This document shows, piece after piece, positions 1-9,674 of a stretch of DNA of 64,000 bases (within the stretch, counting starts at the first letter, position 1; each line of letters starts with the position of its first letter). The translations under genes were made by a program, and so were the position numbers. The notes under the pieces are model-generated. The model was not told where the DNA came from. It made no database searches and worked only from the letters and a program-made list of their open reading frames with translations. Location of the stretch: positions 1-64,000 of the forward strand of contig NZ_FOVM01000007.1 of the NCBI RefSeq assembly GCF_900115155.1. The letters run 5' to 3'. Origin of the DNA: Mycetocola miduiensis. Lineage in GTDB: Bacteria; Actinomycetota; Actinomycetes; Actinomycetales; Microbacteriaceae.

Positions 1-441
1 CTCAGTGGTCGCCGCGACGAGGATGACCCAGCCGTTCTCGACACCGGGCAGGAGAGCATCCTGCTGTGCCTTCGTGAACCGGTGGATCTCATCGAGGAAG
101 AGAACGGTCGACAGCCCATACAGGTCGCGACTGGTCATCGCCTCGTCCATCACCTGTCGGACGTCGCGGACGCCGGCCGTCACGGCGGACAACTCGACGA
201 ACCGGCGACCTGAGCTGTGCGCGATCGACTGCGCAATGGTTGTCTTGCCTGTGCCGGGCGGGCCCCAGAGGATGACGGACACGGAACCTTTGTCGCCGGA
301 CTTGCTCGTCGCGAGGCTGACGAGTGGCGACCCTGGCTTCAGCAAGTGGCGCTGGCCGGCGACCTCGTCGAGGCTCTTCGGGCGCATCCGGACGGCGAGC
401 GGCACACTGCCTGAGTGCAGCGCCGCTGTCGTATTAGCCAT
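1..441 (-). CDS. rarA: Replication-associated recombination protein A (RarA/MgsA), 5' part only
   Basis: AAA+ ATPase of the RarA/MgsA/WRNIP1 family, which acts at stalled replication forks. The first 147 residues are in the window and the rest lies beyond base 1. Walker A GPPGTGKT is at residues 60-67 and Walker [10 protein letters not shown] has its acidic pair at D117-E118, followed by the sensor-1 stretch VAATTE. The ATG at 441 is chosen because a -10-like TAGCCT lies 6 nt upstream (448-453), which suggests a leaderless transcript, and because no Shine-Dalgarno is seen. RuvB is a relative, but the N-terminal [11 protein letters not shown] motif is RarA-like, and a complete RuvB is encoded at 9675-10700. 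Confidence 0.93.
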   Translation of the reverse strand, partial: MANTTAALHSGSVPLAVRMRPKSLDEVAGQRHLLKPGSPLVSLATSKSGDKGSVSVILWGPPGTGKTTIAQSIAHSSGRRFVELSAVTAGVRDVRQVMDEAMTSRDLYGLSTVLFLDEIHRFTKAQQDALLPGVENGWVILVAATTE

Positions 442-447
442 GATGCA

Positions 448-453
448 AGGCTA
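448..453 (-). promoter_or_regulatory. -10 box of a leaderless rarA promoter
   Basis: TAGCCT on the minus strand ends 6 nt before the rarA ATG, so the predicted transcription start coincides with the start codon. No convincing -35 is visible. Confidence 0.5.
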
Positions 454-595
454 ACCCGCCGACACCGTGCTCAGCGCACCGGTGCCGCCGACCATTTGGT
501 ACGCAGACCGGGGTGACCGTAAAGTTTCAGCAGGGTGAGGAAGCCACAGGCTTCTCCCCCGCGCGACTGCGCACCCGCACCCATGGAGGATCCAC

Positions 596-1387
596 GTGGC
601 ACCCAGCAGAATCGATGACCGTGCGTCCCGAGCGAACCGTGAACGTCTCAGGGGGTACAAGGCCCGCCAGGCCATGCACGAGTATCGGATCCACCGTCGT
701 GTGCGCGACAACTGGATTGCTGTTATCGCGATCGTCGCGGTGGCCACAGGCGCCACGTTCGCCCAGCTCGCCTATTTCACTGCTGGCCCAGGCAACCCGG
801 TCGCCACCGCTGAGCCCGAGCCCACGGAAACGCCAGCGCCCACCGGTGAGAACGTCGGAGACGTGCCTGATCCGGCCCTGGCCGAAGGCCGCACCTGGAC
901 CGGCGCACTGACGATCAACGATGTGCCGCTCGCGATCGAACTCGACGGCGCGGCAGCACCGCAGGCCGTCGCATCCTTCATCTCTCTCGCCCAGAGCGGG
1001 TTCTACAACGGCGTTCCCTGCCACCGGCTCACCAACGGCGGCTTCTTTGTGCTCCAGTGCGGTGACCCCGAGGGCGACGGCAGCGGTGGCCCCGGCTACA
1101 GCTACGGGCCGGTCGAGAACGCGCCGGCAGACGATGTCTACCCCGCCGGCACCATCGCCATGGCGCGGCAGAGCGGCAACGCATACAGCAACGGCAGCCA
1201 GTTCTTCATCGTCTACGAAGAGACGAGCATTCCATCGGATGCCGCGGGCGGTTACACGGTCCTCGGCAAAGTCACCAGCGGACTCGAGGAACTGAAGACT
1301 GCAGTGGTCGAGAAGGGCATTGAGGGTGGCGCCACAGACGGCCCGCCGGCCGTCCCGGTCTCGATCACGAGTGTCACCGTCGAATAG
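596..1387 (+). CDS. Membrane-anchored cyclophilin-type peptidyl-prolyl isomerase
   Basis: Catalyses cis-trans isomerisation of prolyl bonds, probably on exported proteins at the outer face of the membrane. 263 aa: a basic cytoplasmic tail (1-39), one membrane segment (about 40-61), a Pro/Thr/Glu-rich linker (about 64-90) and a cyclophilin domain (about 98-260). The domain keeps HR, QCGDP and GSQFFI blocks typical of active cyclophilins. The GTG start at 596 follows GGAGGA at 585-590. It lies divergently from rarA and upstream of the DUF349 gene. The cell-surface location is inferred from the single N-terminal helix without a cleavage motif. Confidence 0.9.
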   Translation: MAPSRIDDRASRANRERLRGYKARQAMHEYRIHRRVRDNWIAVIAIVAVATGATFAQLAYFTAGPGNPVATAEPEPTETPAPTGENVGDVPDPALAEGRTWTGALTINDVPLAIELDGAAAPQAVASFISLAQSGFYNGVPCHRLTNGGFFVLQCGDPEGDGSGGPGYSYGPVENAPADDVYPAGTIAMARQSGNAYSNGSQFFIVYEETSIPSDAAGGYTVLGKVTSGLEELKTAVVEKGIEGGATDGPPAVPVSITSVTVE

Positions 1388-1473
1388 CTATCCGGCCCCA
1401 AGCCCCGACGTAATAGGCTTGAGCAGAGTTTCCGGTCGCACGCGAGTGTGACACCCACAGCAAGGTGAGGCAC

Positions 1474-2703
1474 GTGTCTAATTCAGAGCAGCAACCATGG
1501 GGCCGCGTCGACGAGTCCGGCGCCGTCTTCGTTCGCGAGGGTGACGACTGGCGCGAAGTCGGCCAGTATCCCGATGGCACGGCCGAAGAAGCCCTCGCCT
1601 ACTTCGAGCGCAAGTACGTCGACCTGGCCGGCCAGGTGACCCTTCTCGAGCAGCGCGTGAAGCGCGGAGCGCCGGCGGCGGATGTAGCCACGGCGGTCGC
1701 CCGCCTCGCCAAGAACCTGGACGGCGCCAACGCCGTTGGCGACCTGGAGGGCCTGAAGGCGCGTGTCGCCGCTCTTGACACCACCGTCGGCGAGCTGACC
1801 GAGCAGCAGGGCGAAGAAGCGAAAGCGGCCGTCGCCGAGGCGCTGGCCGTGCGCACCGCGATCGTGCAGGAAGCTGAAAAGCTGGCCGCGCAGGACCCTG
1901 CGAAGGCCCAGTGGAAGAACACAACCGAGCAGATCAATGCTCTGTTCGCCCAGTGGCAGACGCACCAGCAGGAAGGTCCGAAGCTGCCCAAGGGCGAAGC
2001 GAACGACCTTTGGAAGCGGTTCCGTTCCGCCAAGTCGACGATCGAGCAGAACCGCCGCGCGTTCTTCGCTGAACTCGACACGGTGCACCGAGATGCCAAG
2101 TCCCGCAAGCAGGCGCTGATCGAGAAAGCCGAAGCGCTGGTTGAAAAGGGCGTCGACGGCATCCCCGGCTACCGGGCGCTGCTCGACGAGTGGAAGCAGT
2201 CCGGTCGTGCAGGCAAGCGTCATGATGACGCGCTGTGGGCGCGCTTCAAAGCAGCCGGTGACGCGATCTACGCGGCGAAGTCCGAGGTGGATGCCCGCGA
2301 CAACGCTGAATTCCAGGGGAACCTCGAAGCGAAACTCGCTCTTCTCGAAGAGGCAGAACCGCTTCTGGCCGAGACCGACCGCGACAAGGTGCGTTCGACG
2401 CTCGCCGACATCCAGCGCCGCTGGGATGACATCGGCAAGGTTCCCCGTGACCAGGTCAAGAATGTCGAAGACCGTCTTCGCAAGGTCGAGCAGCACCTTC
2501 GCACCATGGACGACGACCACTGGAAGCGCAACAACCCCGAGACCAAAGCGCGAACCGAGGGCCTCGCCGGACAGCTGAACGCCGCCATCGCGAAGCTCGA
2601 GCACGAACTCCAGGAGGCGAAGGCATCCGGAGACCAGGCCAGGATCACCGAGGCCACCGACGCGCTCGAAGCCCGCAAGCTCTGGCTCAACGCGCTCTCC
2701 TGA
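1474..2703 (+). CDS. DUF349 domain-containing protein
   Basis: 409 aa, acidic and strongly helical, with repeated DUF349 units: blocks ending in LWxRFxxA recur near residues 175, 250 and 330, each a basic/aromatic stretch in a coiled-coil background. The molecular function of actinobacterial DUF349 proteins is not established; some family members are linked to stress or nucleic-acid handling. The GTG at 1474 is preferred over an in-frame GTG at 1465 because AAGGTGAGG (1462-1470) is then a well-placed ribosome-binding site. A -10-like TAGGCT is at 1414-1419. Its stop overlaps the next start (TGATG), implying coupled translation with the PAP2 gene. Confidence 0.85.
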   Translation: MSNSEQQPWGRVDESGAVFVREGDDWREVGQYPDGTAEEALAYFERKYVDLAGQVTLLEQRVKRGAPAADVATAVARLAKNLDGANAVGDLEGLKARVAALDTTVGELTEQQGEEAKAAVAEALAVRTAIVQEAEKLAAQDPAKAQWKNTTEQINALFAQWQTHQQEGPKLPKGEANDLWKRFRSAKSTIEQNRRAFFAELDTVHRDAKSRKQALIEKAEALVEKGVDGIPGYRALLDEWKQSGRAGKRHDDALWARFKAAGDAIYAAKSEVDARDNAEFQGNLEAKLALLEEAEPLLAETDRDKVRSTLADIQRRWDDIGKVPRDQVKNVEDRLRKVEQHLRTMDDDHWKRNNPETKARTEGLAGQLNAAIAKLEHELQEAKASGDQARITEATDALEARKLWLNALS

Positions 2704-3410
2704 TGTCGACGTCCGCTCAGCGGTCGAGCCGTCGGCGGCCGACCCCTCCTCCGGCAGCATCCGATCATCCCCGACGGGTGGTGCTCGTCGTCTTCGTCGC
2801 GGCGGCCATCGCGTTCGGGATAGTGAGCGGACTCAGCTACGGAAAGCGGTACCTTGCCGAGCCCGTCGACCTGTGGTGGGGCGACCTGATGCTCGAGCAG
2901 CGGACGGATGCCGGGCTCTTTCTGGCCTGGATTCCCGCCGTCATCGGCGGCCCGATTCCGATGCTGATCATCGGGCTGGCGATGGTGGGGACGTTCCTGT
3001 ACCTGCGCTGGAAGGTCGTCGCGCTCACGGTGGCTGCCGCGATGGTGACGTCTGTGGCGATGGCCGCACCGCTCGCCGCTGCGGTCGCCAGGACCCGTCC
3101 GGAGACATCCCTCGCAGAGACGGTGCCAACGTCGTTCCCGTCAGGGCACACCGCGATGGCGGCCACGGTTGCGCTGGTTCTGGCCCTCATCTTCCGTCAC
3201 TGGTTGCTGTGGGTTCTCGGAACGGTGTGGGTCGTCGCCATGGCGTGGTGCCGCACCTACCTCGAGGCACACTGGCTGACTGACGTCATCGCTGGGGCGT
3301 TGCTCGGTATCATCGCCGGATCGGTGGCGTGGCTTGCGATCGAGACGGTCCGCCGACGTCGGACACGGACGAAAGAGGAGCAGGGGATGACGGAGTCGCT
3401 CCGGTCCTGA
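2703..3410 (+). CDS. PAP2-family membrane phosphatase
   Basis: Integral membrane lipid or undecaprenyl-diphosphate phosphatase-like protein, 235 aa. Several hydrophobic segments are seen. The three PAP2 signatures are present in order: the basic/RP block (VARTRPE), PSGH in SFPSGHTAM, and an R-x5-H-x3-D block in CRTYLEAHWLTD. The PSGH and RxxxxxH histidines are the expected nucleophile and proton donor. The ATG overlaps the TGA of the DUF349 gene by one base, so the two form an operon. The substrate (undecaprenyl-PP recycling or a phospholipid) cannot be read from the sequence. Confidence 0.88.
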   Translation: MSTSAQRSSRRRPTPPPAASDHPRRVVLVVFVAAAIAFGIVSGLSYGKRYLAEPVDLWWGDLMLEQRTDAGLFLAWIPAVIGGPIPMLIIGLAMVGTFLYLRWKVVALTVAAAMVTSVAMAAPLAAAVARTRPETSLAETVPTSFPSGHTAMAATVALVLALIFRHWLLWVLGTVWVVAMAWCRTYLEAHWLTDVIAGALLGIIAGSVAWLAIETVRRRRTRTKEEQGMTESLRS

Positions 3411-3506
3411 GCCCGGGACTCTCCACACCGGCAACGCCAGGTCCGGCTCTACACAGGACCGCTGCACGGAGTTCGAGAGCCGCTGTTAAGGTGCAGGCTT
3501 TCCGGC

Positions 3507-4085
3507 ATGGACTGCTTGCCGCCCGTCCTCACCCCGGGAACACTTCCGAACGCCGAACTCGCGGCAGCGAGGCTCGATGGTGAACTCTTCGCCGTCGACG
3601 AGGGGTGGGTGTGTGCAGACGAGCCAGACCGGCCCGAACTACGGGCGAGTGCGGTTGCTGCGCTGCTTCCAGCATCGGAGAGCACCCGCCGTCTCATCAT
3701 GATGGGATTGACGGCGGCGTGGCTGCACGGTGGGACGGATGCTCCACCGCCTTGTCACGAAGTCTGTACGCGACTCGAGGAACGGGCGGCGCTGCGGCTG
3801 CCTCGGCGTTTTCTGTTCCGGGAACTGTCACTGACCGAAGCCGACGAGTGCCTGGTCGGATCCCTCCGGGTCACCACACCGGTTCGCACGGTGTTCGACC
3901 TCGCGCGGCGCGCTTCGGCGCGAGAAGCTGACCGCTACGCGATCGATAGCCTCGTTAGGGTGTTCGGTATCGGTCCCGACGACGTGGCCCGTAGCATCCG
4001 CAGCAGACTGCCTGGTGCGGGGCTTGCCGTGGACCGGATCGCGCTGGCTGCGGCTCAGCCGCCGTTGACCCGATACACGTCGTAG
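3507..4085 (+). CDS. AbiEi-antitoxin-like protein (type IV TA family), no toxin partner seen
   Basis: 192 aa, no membrane segment. It resembles the actinobacterial proteins named type IV toxin-antitoxin AbiEi-family antitoxin: a stretch with LTAAWLHG, then a ..[14 protein letters not shown] block and a C-terminal helical tail. No AbiEii nucleotidyltransferase toxin gene is adjacent, so an antitoxin role is not supported by context. The 3' end overlaps the convergent rel gene by 31 bp (4055-4085). Recognition is by overall pattern and is only moderately certain. Confidence 0.55.
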   Translation: MDCLPPVLTPGTLPNAELAAARLDGELFAVDEGWVCADEPDRPELRASAVAALLPASESTRRLIMMGLTAAWLHGGTDAPPPCHEVCTRLEERAALRLPRRFLFRELSLTEADECLVGSLRVTTPVRTVFDLARRASAREADRYAIDSLVRVFGIGPDDVARSIRSRLPGAGLAVDRIALAAAQPPLTRYTS

Positions 4086-6301
4086 ACCGCATCGATTCGG
4101 CGGACAGCATTGAGAACCCGGTCGAGGTGGGTGGTGTCCCCCATCTCGAACACGAACCGGCTGATCGCCAGCCGATTGGTGGACGTCGAGACCGTCGCGG
4201 AGAGGATGTTGACGTGGTGCTCACTGAGCACCCGAGTGACGTCACTGAGGAGTCCGGCACGGTCAAGCGCCTCGACCTGGATGTTGACGAGAAAGACGCT
4301 CTTGGACGTCGGTGCCCACTCAACGTCGATCATCCGTTCCGGTTCCTTCAGCAGTTCCTGCACGTTGTGGCAGTCGCTGCGGTGAACCGATACACCGGAC
4401 CCACGGGTCACGAAACCCACGATGTCGTCGCCGGGAACCGGGGTGCAGCACTTGGACATCTTGACGAGGATGTCGGGAGCACCACGCACAAGCACGCCGG
4501 AGTCGCTGTGCGGCAACCGCCGGGTGCGCCCGCGGACCGGGAAGTCGATGGCCTCGACCTCGGCTTCGCTGTCGCCCTGCAGCAGGGCGGCGACTTTCTC
4601 GAGCACCGACTGCGTGGAGACGTGGCCTTCGCCGACGGCAGCGTAGAGCGCCGAGACGTCCTCGTACTTCATCTGGGCAGCGACCTCGGCGAACGAGTCC
4701 TGGCTCATGAGCTTCTGAAGCGGAAGGTTCTGCTTGCGCATCGCGCGTGCGATGGCATCCTTGCCCTGCTCAATCGCTTCGTCGCGGCGCTCCTTGGTGA
4801 ACCATTGACGGATCTTGTTGCGCGCGCGCGTGCTCTTGACGAAGTGCAGCCAGTCCTGGCTGGGCCCTGAGTCAGGGTTCTTCGAGGTGAACACTTCGAC
4901 CACGTCGCCGCTGTTGAGTTCGGTTTCGAGCGGCACGAGCCGTCCGTTGACCTTGGCACCCATGGTGCGGTGCCCGACCTCGGTGTGCACACCGTAGGCG
5001 AAGTCGACCGGGGTCGCGCCGGCGGGGAGACCGATCACCCGACCCTTCGGCGTGAAGACGTAGACCTCTTTCGCGCCGATCTCGAAGCGCAGCGAGTCGA
5101 GGAACTCCCCCGGGTCGGCTGTCTCTGCCTGCCAGTCGGAGATGTGGGCGAGCCAGACCATGTCGTTCTCGTTGGCCTTCGCCCCGGCGCTCTTGCCGTT
5201 GACGTTCTCTTTGTACTTCCAGTGCGCGGCGACACCGTACTCCGCGTGCTGGTGCATCTCGTGTGTGCGGATCTGGATCTCGACGCTCTTGCCGCCCGGC
5301 CCGATCACCGTCGTGTGCAGCGACTGGTACAGGTTGAACTTGGGCGTGGCGATGTAGTCCTTGAACCGGCCGGGGATCGGCGTCCACCGTGCGTGGATCG
5401 CACCGAGCACCGCGTAACAGTCACGCACCGAATTCACGAGAATCCGGATGCCGATGAGATCGTAGATCTCGTCGAAGTCACGACCGCGAACGATCATCTT
5501 CTGGTAGATCGAGTAGTACTGCTTCGGTCGCCCGACGACCTTGCCGCGGATCTTTGCTGCCTTGAGATCGTCGTTGACCGAGTCGATGACCTGGTGCACG
5601 AGCTCTTCACGCTGCGGGGTGCGTTGTTTGACGAGGCTTTCGATCTCGGCGTAGAGCTTGGGGTACAGGACGGCGAACGAGAGGTCTTCGAGCTCCCACT
5701 TGATCGTCTGGATACCCAGGCGGTGTGCGAGGGGCGTGTAGATCTCGAGCGTCTCCGTCGCCTTCTTCGCAGCCTTCTCCGGCGGCACGAAGCCCCAGGT
5801 CCTGGCGTTGTGCAGGCGGTCGGCGAGCTTGATCACGAGCACGCGGATGTCTTTCGACATCGCCACGATCATTTTCCGGACGGTCTCAGCCTGAGCACTT
5901 TCGCCGTACTTGACCTTGTCCAGTTTCGTGACGCCGTCGACGAGCATCGCGACTTCGTCACCGAATTCGGCGCGCAGCTCGTCGAGCGGATAACCGGTGT
6001 CCTCGACGGTGTCGTGCAGGAGCGCGGCGGCGAGGGTCTTCGGGCCGATACCTAGATCGGCGAGGATCTGCGCCACGGCGACCGGGTGAGTGATGTACGG
6101 TTCACCGCTCTGCCGCTTCTGTCCCCGGTGCGCCCGCTCAGCGACAGTGTAGGCGCGCTCGATGATGGAGAGATCGACCTTCGGGTGGTGCATCCTGGCG
6201 GTGCGAACGAGCCGGTCGACCGCGCCGGCCGGCTGGGCCTTCGAGAAGATCCGCGGAACAAGGCGGCGCAAGGAAGCGCTTGACGATTGCGTCTCAGTCA
6301 T
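4055..6301 (-). CDS. rel: Bifunctional (p)ppGpp synthetase/hydrolase (Rel)
   Basis: Makes and degrades the alarmone (p)ppGpp in the stringent response. 748 aa, the full long-RSH layout: HD hydrolase domain with H96-D97 in LLHDTVEDT, synthetase domain (about 215-375) with [11 protein letters not shown] domain (about 410-475), a C-terminal zinc-finger-like block with CCTP, and an ACT domain (about 670-745). RFKD at 312-315 is the R-x-K-D form of bifunctional enzymes rather than the E-x-D-D form of synthetase-only RelA. The ATG follows AAGGAGG at good spacing, and GATAAT (6322-6327, minus) may be its own -10. It sits 43 bp downstream of secF. Confidence 0.97.
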   Translation of the reverse strand: MTETQSSSASLRRLVPRIFSKAQPAGAVDRLVRTARMHHPKVDLSIIERAYTVAERAHRGQKRQSGEPYITHPVAVAQILADLGIGPKTLAAALLHDTVEDTGYPLDELRAEFGDEVAMLVDGVTKLDKVKYGESAQAETVRKMIVAMSKDIRVLVIKLADRLHNARTWGFVPPEKAAKKATETLEIYTPLAHRLGIQTIKWELEDLSFAVLYPKLYAEIESLVKQRTPQREELVHQVIDSVNDDLKAAKIRGKVVGRPKQYYSIYQKMIVRGRDFDEIYDLIGIRILVNSVRDCYAVLGAIHARWTPIPGRFKDYIATPKFNLYQSLHTTVIGPGGKSVEIQIRTHEMHQHAEYGVAAHWKYKENVNGKSAGAKANENDMVWLAHISDWQAETADPGEFLDSLRFEIGAKEVYVFTPKGRVIGLPAGATPVDFAYGVHTEVGHRTMGAKVNGRLVPLETELNSGDVVEVFTSKNPDSGPSQDWLHFVKSTRARNKIRQWFTKERRDEAIEQGKDAIARAMRKQNLPLQKLMSQDSFAEVAAQMKYEDVSALYAAVGEGHVSTQSVLEKVAALLQGDSEAEVEAIDFPVRGRTRRLPHSDSGVLVRGAPDILVKMSKCCTPVPGDDIVGFVTRGSGVSVHRSDCHNVQELLKEPERMIDVEWAPTSKSVFLVNIQVEALDRAGLLSDVTRVLSEHHVNILSATVSTSTNRLAISRFVFEMGDTTHLDRVLNAVRRIDAVYDVYRVNGG

Positions 6302-6344
6302 CGCTTGCCTCCTTACGCTCTATTATCCCGCGAGAAAGGGGTGG

Positions 6345-7352
6345 TCAGATCGCAGGTGCGATGACTGGCTCCACCGAACGCTTACGGGCATCCAAAATCC
6401 TGGCGTCACGCTTCCGGATCTCCGGTTCGTTCTGCCGGAACAGCGCGTACAACGGCGCCGCAACGAAGATCGTCGAGTAGGTGGCGACGATGATTCCGAC
6501 GAACAGCGACAGCGAGATGTCGCGGAGCGTTTCGGCCCCGAGAATGAAGTCACCGATCAGGAGAATGGATGCCACCGGCAGTGCCGCCACCACGGACGTG
6601 TTGATCGAGCGCACGAGGGTCTGGTTCACTGCGAGGTTCACCGATTCGGCGAATGTCCGCGAGGAGTTCTCCCCGTCCTCTGTGGTGTTCTCCCGAATCT
6701 TGTCGAAGACGACGACGGTGTCATACAGCGAGTAGCCGAGGATCGTGAGGAAGCCGATGATGGCTGCCGGGCTGATCTCGAACCCGCTGGCCGAGTACAC
6801 GCCCAGGGTGATGATGAGAACGTCGAGCAGCGCGATCATCGCCGCCGCCGACATCTTCCAGGTGCGGAAGTACAGCGCCATGATCAGGAACGCGAGCGCG
6901 AGGAAGATCAGGAGACCGGTGATCGCCTGTTTGGTCACGTCCTGGCCCCACGAGGCACCGATGAAGGACGTCGTGACGGCGCTCTCATCCACGTTGAACG
7001 CGGCAGCGAGAGCTGCGGCGACCTCGTCGGTCTGCTCGTTGGTCAGCTGGTTCGTCTGCACTCGGACCGAATCGTCGCCCACTGTGGTGACCTTCGCCAC
7101 GGCGTCAGGAACGACGCTCGCGACGGCATCGGTCGCCTTGTCCTGGTCAGCGGATTCCACCGGTGAGATGGTGAACTGCGACCCACCCGTGAACTCGAAG
7201 CTCAGGTTGAAGCCGCCCTTGACCACCGGGACCAGGATCGAGGCGAGCACGAGCAGGATGGCGACGCTGAACCAAACCTTGCGGTTCCCAACGAAGTTGA
7301 AGGAACGCTTCCCCGTGTAGAGGTCGTTACCGAATGTGGTCAGGCTTGCCAT
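6345..7352 (-). CDS. secF: Protein translocase subunit SecF
   Basis: Membrane partner of SecD that uses the proton motive force to complete Sec-dependent export. 335 aa with a first membrane helix (about 25-45), an extracytoplasmic P1-like domain (about 50-150) including the FEFTGGSQF block, and five further helices. The ATG overlaps the secD stop (TAATG), so the two are translationally coupled in the order yajC-secD-secF. The C-terminal tail is short and basic. Confidence 0.96.
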   Translation of the reverse strand: MASLTTFGNDLYTGKRSFNFVGNRKVWFSVAILLVLASILVPVVKGGFNLSFEFTGGSQFTISPVESADQDKATDAVASVVPDAVAKVTTVGDDSVRVQTNQLTNEQTDEVAAALAAAFNVDESAVTTSFIGASWGQDVTKQAITGLLIFLALAFLIMALYFRTWKMSAAAMIALLDVLIITLGVYSASGFEISPAAIIGFLTILGYSLYDTVVVFDKIRENTTEDGENSSRTFAESVNLAVNQTLVRSINTSVVAALPVASILLIGDFILGAETLRDISLSLFVGIIVATYSTIFVAAPLYALFRQNEPEIRKRDARILDARKRSVEPVIAPAI

Positions 7353-9100
7353 TAGGAATCCTTCTCCTGGCTCTTTGTGCCGCCCGAAGCGATCAGCTCG
7401 GCCTGTTTGCGTTCTGCGATCGTCTGGCGCTTGGTGGCCTCACGACTGGACTTTGCTGCCTTCACCTTGTTGACCTCGGTCGGGGCACGGAACTGCGCCC
7501 GACCCCGGTAGACAGCGCCGAGCGCCTTCGGGTCGAGGCCGGAGAGCGGGTGACCGCTGGAGAAGAACCGGGTGCGCGCAAGGAGCTGGAGCATAGGGTG
7601 GGTGAAGAGGATAACGACGATCACGTCGATCACGGTGGTGACACCGAGGGTGAACGCGAAGCCCTTCACGTTGCCAACGGCGAGTACGTACAGCACGACG
7701 GCGGCGAGAAGGTTGACGCCCTTCGACGCGTAAATCGTGCGTTTGGCGCGCCGCCAGCCGGCTTCAACCGCCGACTCGAGTCCGCGGCCATCCCGCAATT
7801 CGTCTCGTATTCGTTCGAAGTAGATGATGAACGAGTCAGCCGTGAAGCCGATCGCCACGATCAAACCGGCGACACCGGCGAGCGAGAGACGGTAACCGTT
7901 GCGCCAGGACAGGATCGCAATGACGAGGTAGGTCAGTACTCCGGCGATGATGAGCGACGCGATGGTGACGAAGCCCAGCATGCGGTACTGAAAGAGGGTA
8001 TAGATCCCGACGAGGATAAGGCCGATGATGCCGGCGAGAATACCGATCTGCAGCTGGCTCGAGCCGAGCGTCGCGGAGATCTGATCGGAGCTCTGCACGG
8101 TGAAGCTGATCGGCAGCGCGCCGTACTTCAGCTGGTCGGCGAGGGTCTTCGAGGACTCCTGGGTAAAGTTTCCGGAGATCTCGGGCCTGCCGTCGGAGAT
8201 GACGGCGAGGGTCTGCGGCGCAGAGATGACCTGGTTGTCGAGCACGATCGCGAACTGGTTCTGCGGGCTCTCCAGGCCGTTCAGGCGGCTGGTCACCTTG
8301 GCGAACTGCTCGGTGCCCTCGCGGTCGAACCGGAGGTTGACAGCCCATTCGCCGGTGGTTGCGCCGGACTGGGTGGTGCGCATCCCGTTCGTGGCGTCGG
8401 TGATGTGCGAACCCTCGACCTCGACGGGGCCGAGGATGTACTTGACACTGCCGTCGACCTCACAAGCGACGATCGGCTGATCGGCTGGCTGGACGACGCC
8501 GGCTTCGACCGGCTGGCTGCAGTCGAAGGCCTGGTACTCGGCCTGCAGTGCCGGGGTGATCTGGCTGAGGTCGCTGGGGCTGGTCGGTTCTGCCGTTGGT
8601 GTGTTCGGCAGGGCGGGGTCCGGCGTCGGGTACGGGGTCTCGGTTCCGTCTTCGCCCACGAAGGTGTTCGAGGGCTGACCGGCGACGAGCACCGGGCGGA
8701 ATTCGAGCTTCGCGGATGCCTCGATACGCTTTCGGGTCTCCTCATCGGCCTTACCGGGGATGGAGACGACGACGTTGTTGCCCTCGGTGTTGACTTCGGC
8801 TTCGGACACACCGGAGGCGTCGACACGCTGGCGGATGATCGACACAGCCTGGTTGAGCTGGTCCGATGTCGCCTGGCTGCCATCCTCGATGTTCGGCTGG
8901 AGGATGATCTGCGTGCCGCCCTCGAGGTCGAGCGCGAGCTTAGGCGCCCAGCTGGCGTTGCTGGTGAGGATGCCGCCGATGAGGATGGCGAGGAGGCCAA
9001 GGGTGATGACACCCAGCCAGGTCAGGGAGCGCCTGGCCATGCGGGTAGGCGACAACTTCGACTGTGCCAACGGCGTACTCAGCTTTCTATGACCGCCCAT
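7352..9100 (-). CDS. secD: Protein translocase subunit SecD
   Basis: RND-type accessory subunit of the Sec translocon. 582 aa: N-terminal helix (about 30-50), then LDLEGGTQI, the conserved D-L-x-G-G-T signature, a large extracytoplasmic region carrying a Pro/Thr-rich insert (about 170-200), and a C-terminal block of five membrane helices (about 375-540). The C-terminal cytoplasmic tail of about 60 residues is Lys/Ala-rich. The start is uncertain: ATG 9100 is used, but Met21 (9040), just before the first membrane helix, is also plausible. Confidence 0.95.
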   Translation of the reverse strand: MGGHRKLSTPLAQSKLSPTRMARRSLTWLGVITLGLLAILIGGILTSNASWAPKLALDLEGGTQIILQPNIEDGSQATSDQLNQAVSIIRQRVDASGVSEAEVNTEGNNVVVSIPGKADEETRKRIEASAKLEFRPVLVAGQPSNTFVGEDGTETPYPTPDPALPNTPTAEPTSPSDLSQITPALQAEYQAFDCSQPVEAGVVQPADQPIVACEVDGSVKYILGPVEVEGSHITDATNGMRTTQSGATTGEWAVNLRFDREGTEQFAKVTSRLNGLESPQNQFAIVLDNQVISAPQTLAVISDGRPEISGNFTQESSKTLADQLKYGALPISFTVQSSDQISATLGSSQLQIGILAGIIGLILVGIYTLFQYRMLGFVTIASLIIAGVLTYLVIAILSWRNGYRLSLAGVAGLIVAIGFTADSFIIYFERIRDELRDGRGLESAVEAGWRRAKRTIYASKGVNLLAAVVLYVLAVGNVKGFAFTLGVTTVIDVIVVILFTHPMLQLLARTRFFSSGHPLSGLDPKALGAVYRGRAQFRAPTEVNKVKAAKSSREATKRQTIAERKQAELIASGGTKSQEKDS

Positions 9101-9184
9101 TCCCGCAGGAGGGCGGGACGGACGCTTCGAGGTGGTGCAGACTTCGGGACGGGCGCCGACAGGGCGCCGCGTCCCTCACGAAGA

Positions 9185-9604
9185 CTACTGGTCGGTGTTC
9201 TTCTCACGTGAATCAGAAGCAGGCTTGGTGTCCGTGGTGTCGGCGCTCTCGCCGAACTCGGGCGCTGCAGGGTATGTGGGGTGGTCTTCGTTGACCTGCT
9301 CCGGAGCGCTGTCGGAGACATCGTCAGCTTCAGCAGGAGCCACTTCGTCGTCGAGGAAGCGGACGATGGTCTGCTTGTGGACGGTGAGCACGTTGCCCGG
9401 GCTTGTCTCGACCTGTACCTTGTCATCGTTCACGCTGAGGATGGTGCCGAAGACACCGAAGTTGGTCATCACCTCTGCACCGGGGACGATCTTCGTCTGC
9501 TTCTCTTCGAGGTCCTTCTTGCGCTTCTGTCCGTTGCGGAACATGAAGAAGATGAGGACGGCGAGAATGGCGAGCATGCCAATGCTGAGCGGGTCAAGAA
9601 TCAT
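9185..9604 (-). CDS. yajC: Preprotein translocase subunit YajC
   Basis: Small Sec accessory membrane protein, 139 aa. It has one N-terminal membrane helix (about 5-22, ending FFMFRNGQKRKK), the YajC core with PGAEVMTNFGVFG, and a long acidic, disordered tail typical of actinobacterial versions. A GGAAGG ribosome-binding site precedes the ATG. It is first in a yajC-secD-secF unit and lies 70 bp downstream of ruvB. Confidence 0.94.
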   Translation of the reverse strand: MILDPLSIGMLAILAVLIFFMFRNGQKRKKDLEEKQTKIVPGAEVMTNFGVFGTILSVNDDKVQVETSPGNVLTVHKQTIVRFLDDEVAPAEADDVSDSAPEQVNEDHPTYPAAPEFGESADTTDTKPASDSREKNTDQ

Positions 9605-9674
9605 GAGTTCTGTGGAGCCTTCCGCGATGAGATCACCGCAAGGTTAGGGATGGGGCCGATAGGCCAATTAAGGA

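Noticed and set aside
4970-6055. Plus-strand frame opposite rel
   Set aside because: Antisense composition artefact; the RSH protein on the other strand explains the region fully.
7334-9211. Long plus-strand frame opposite secD (about 625 codons)
   Set aside because: Antisense shadow of a well-conserved secD gene in high-GC DNA; acidic low-complexity translation, no recognisable domain.
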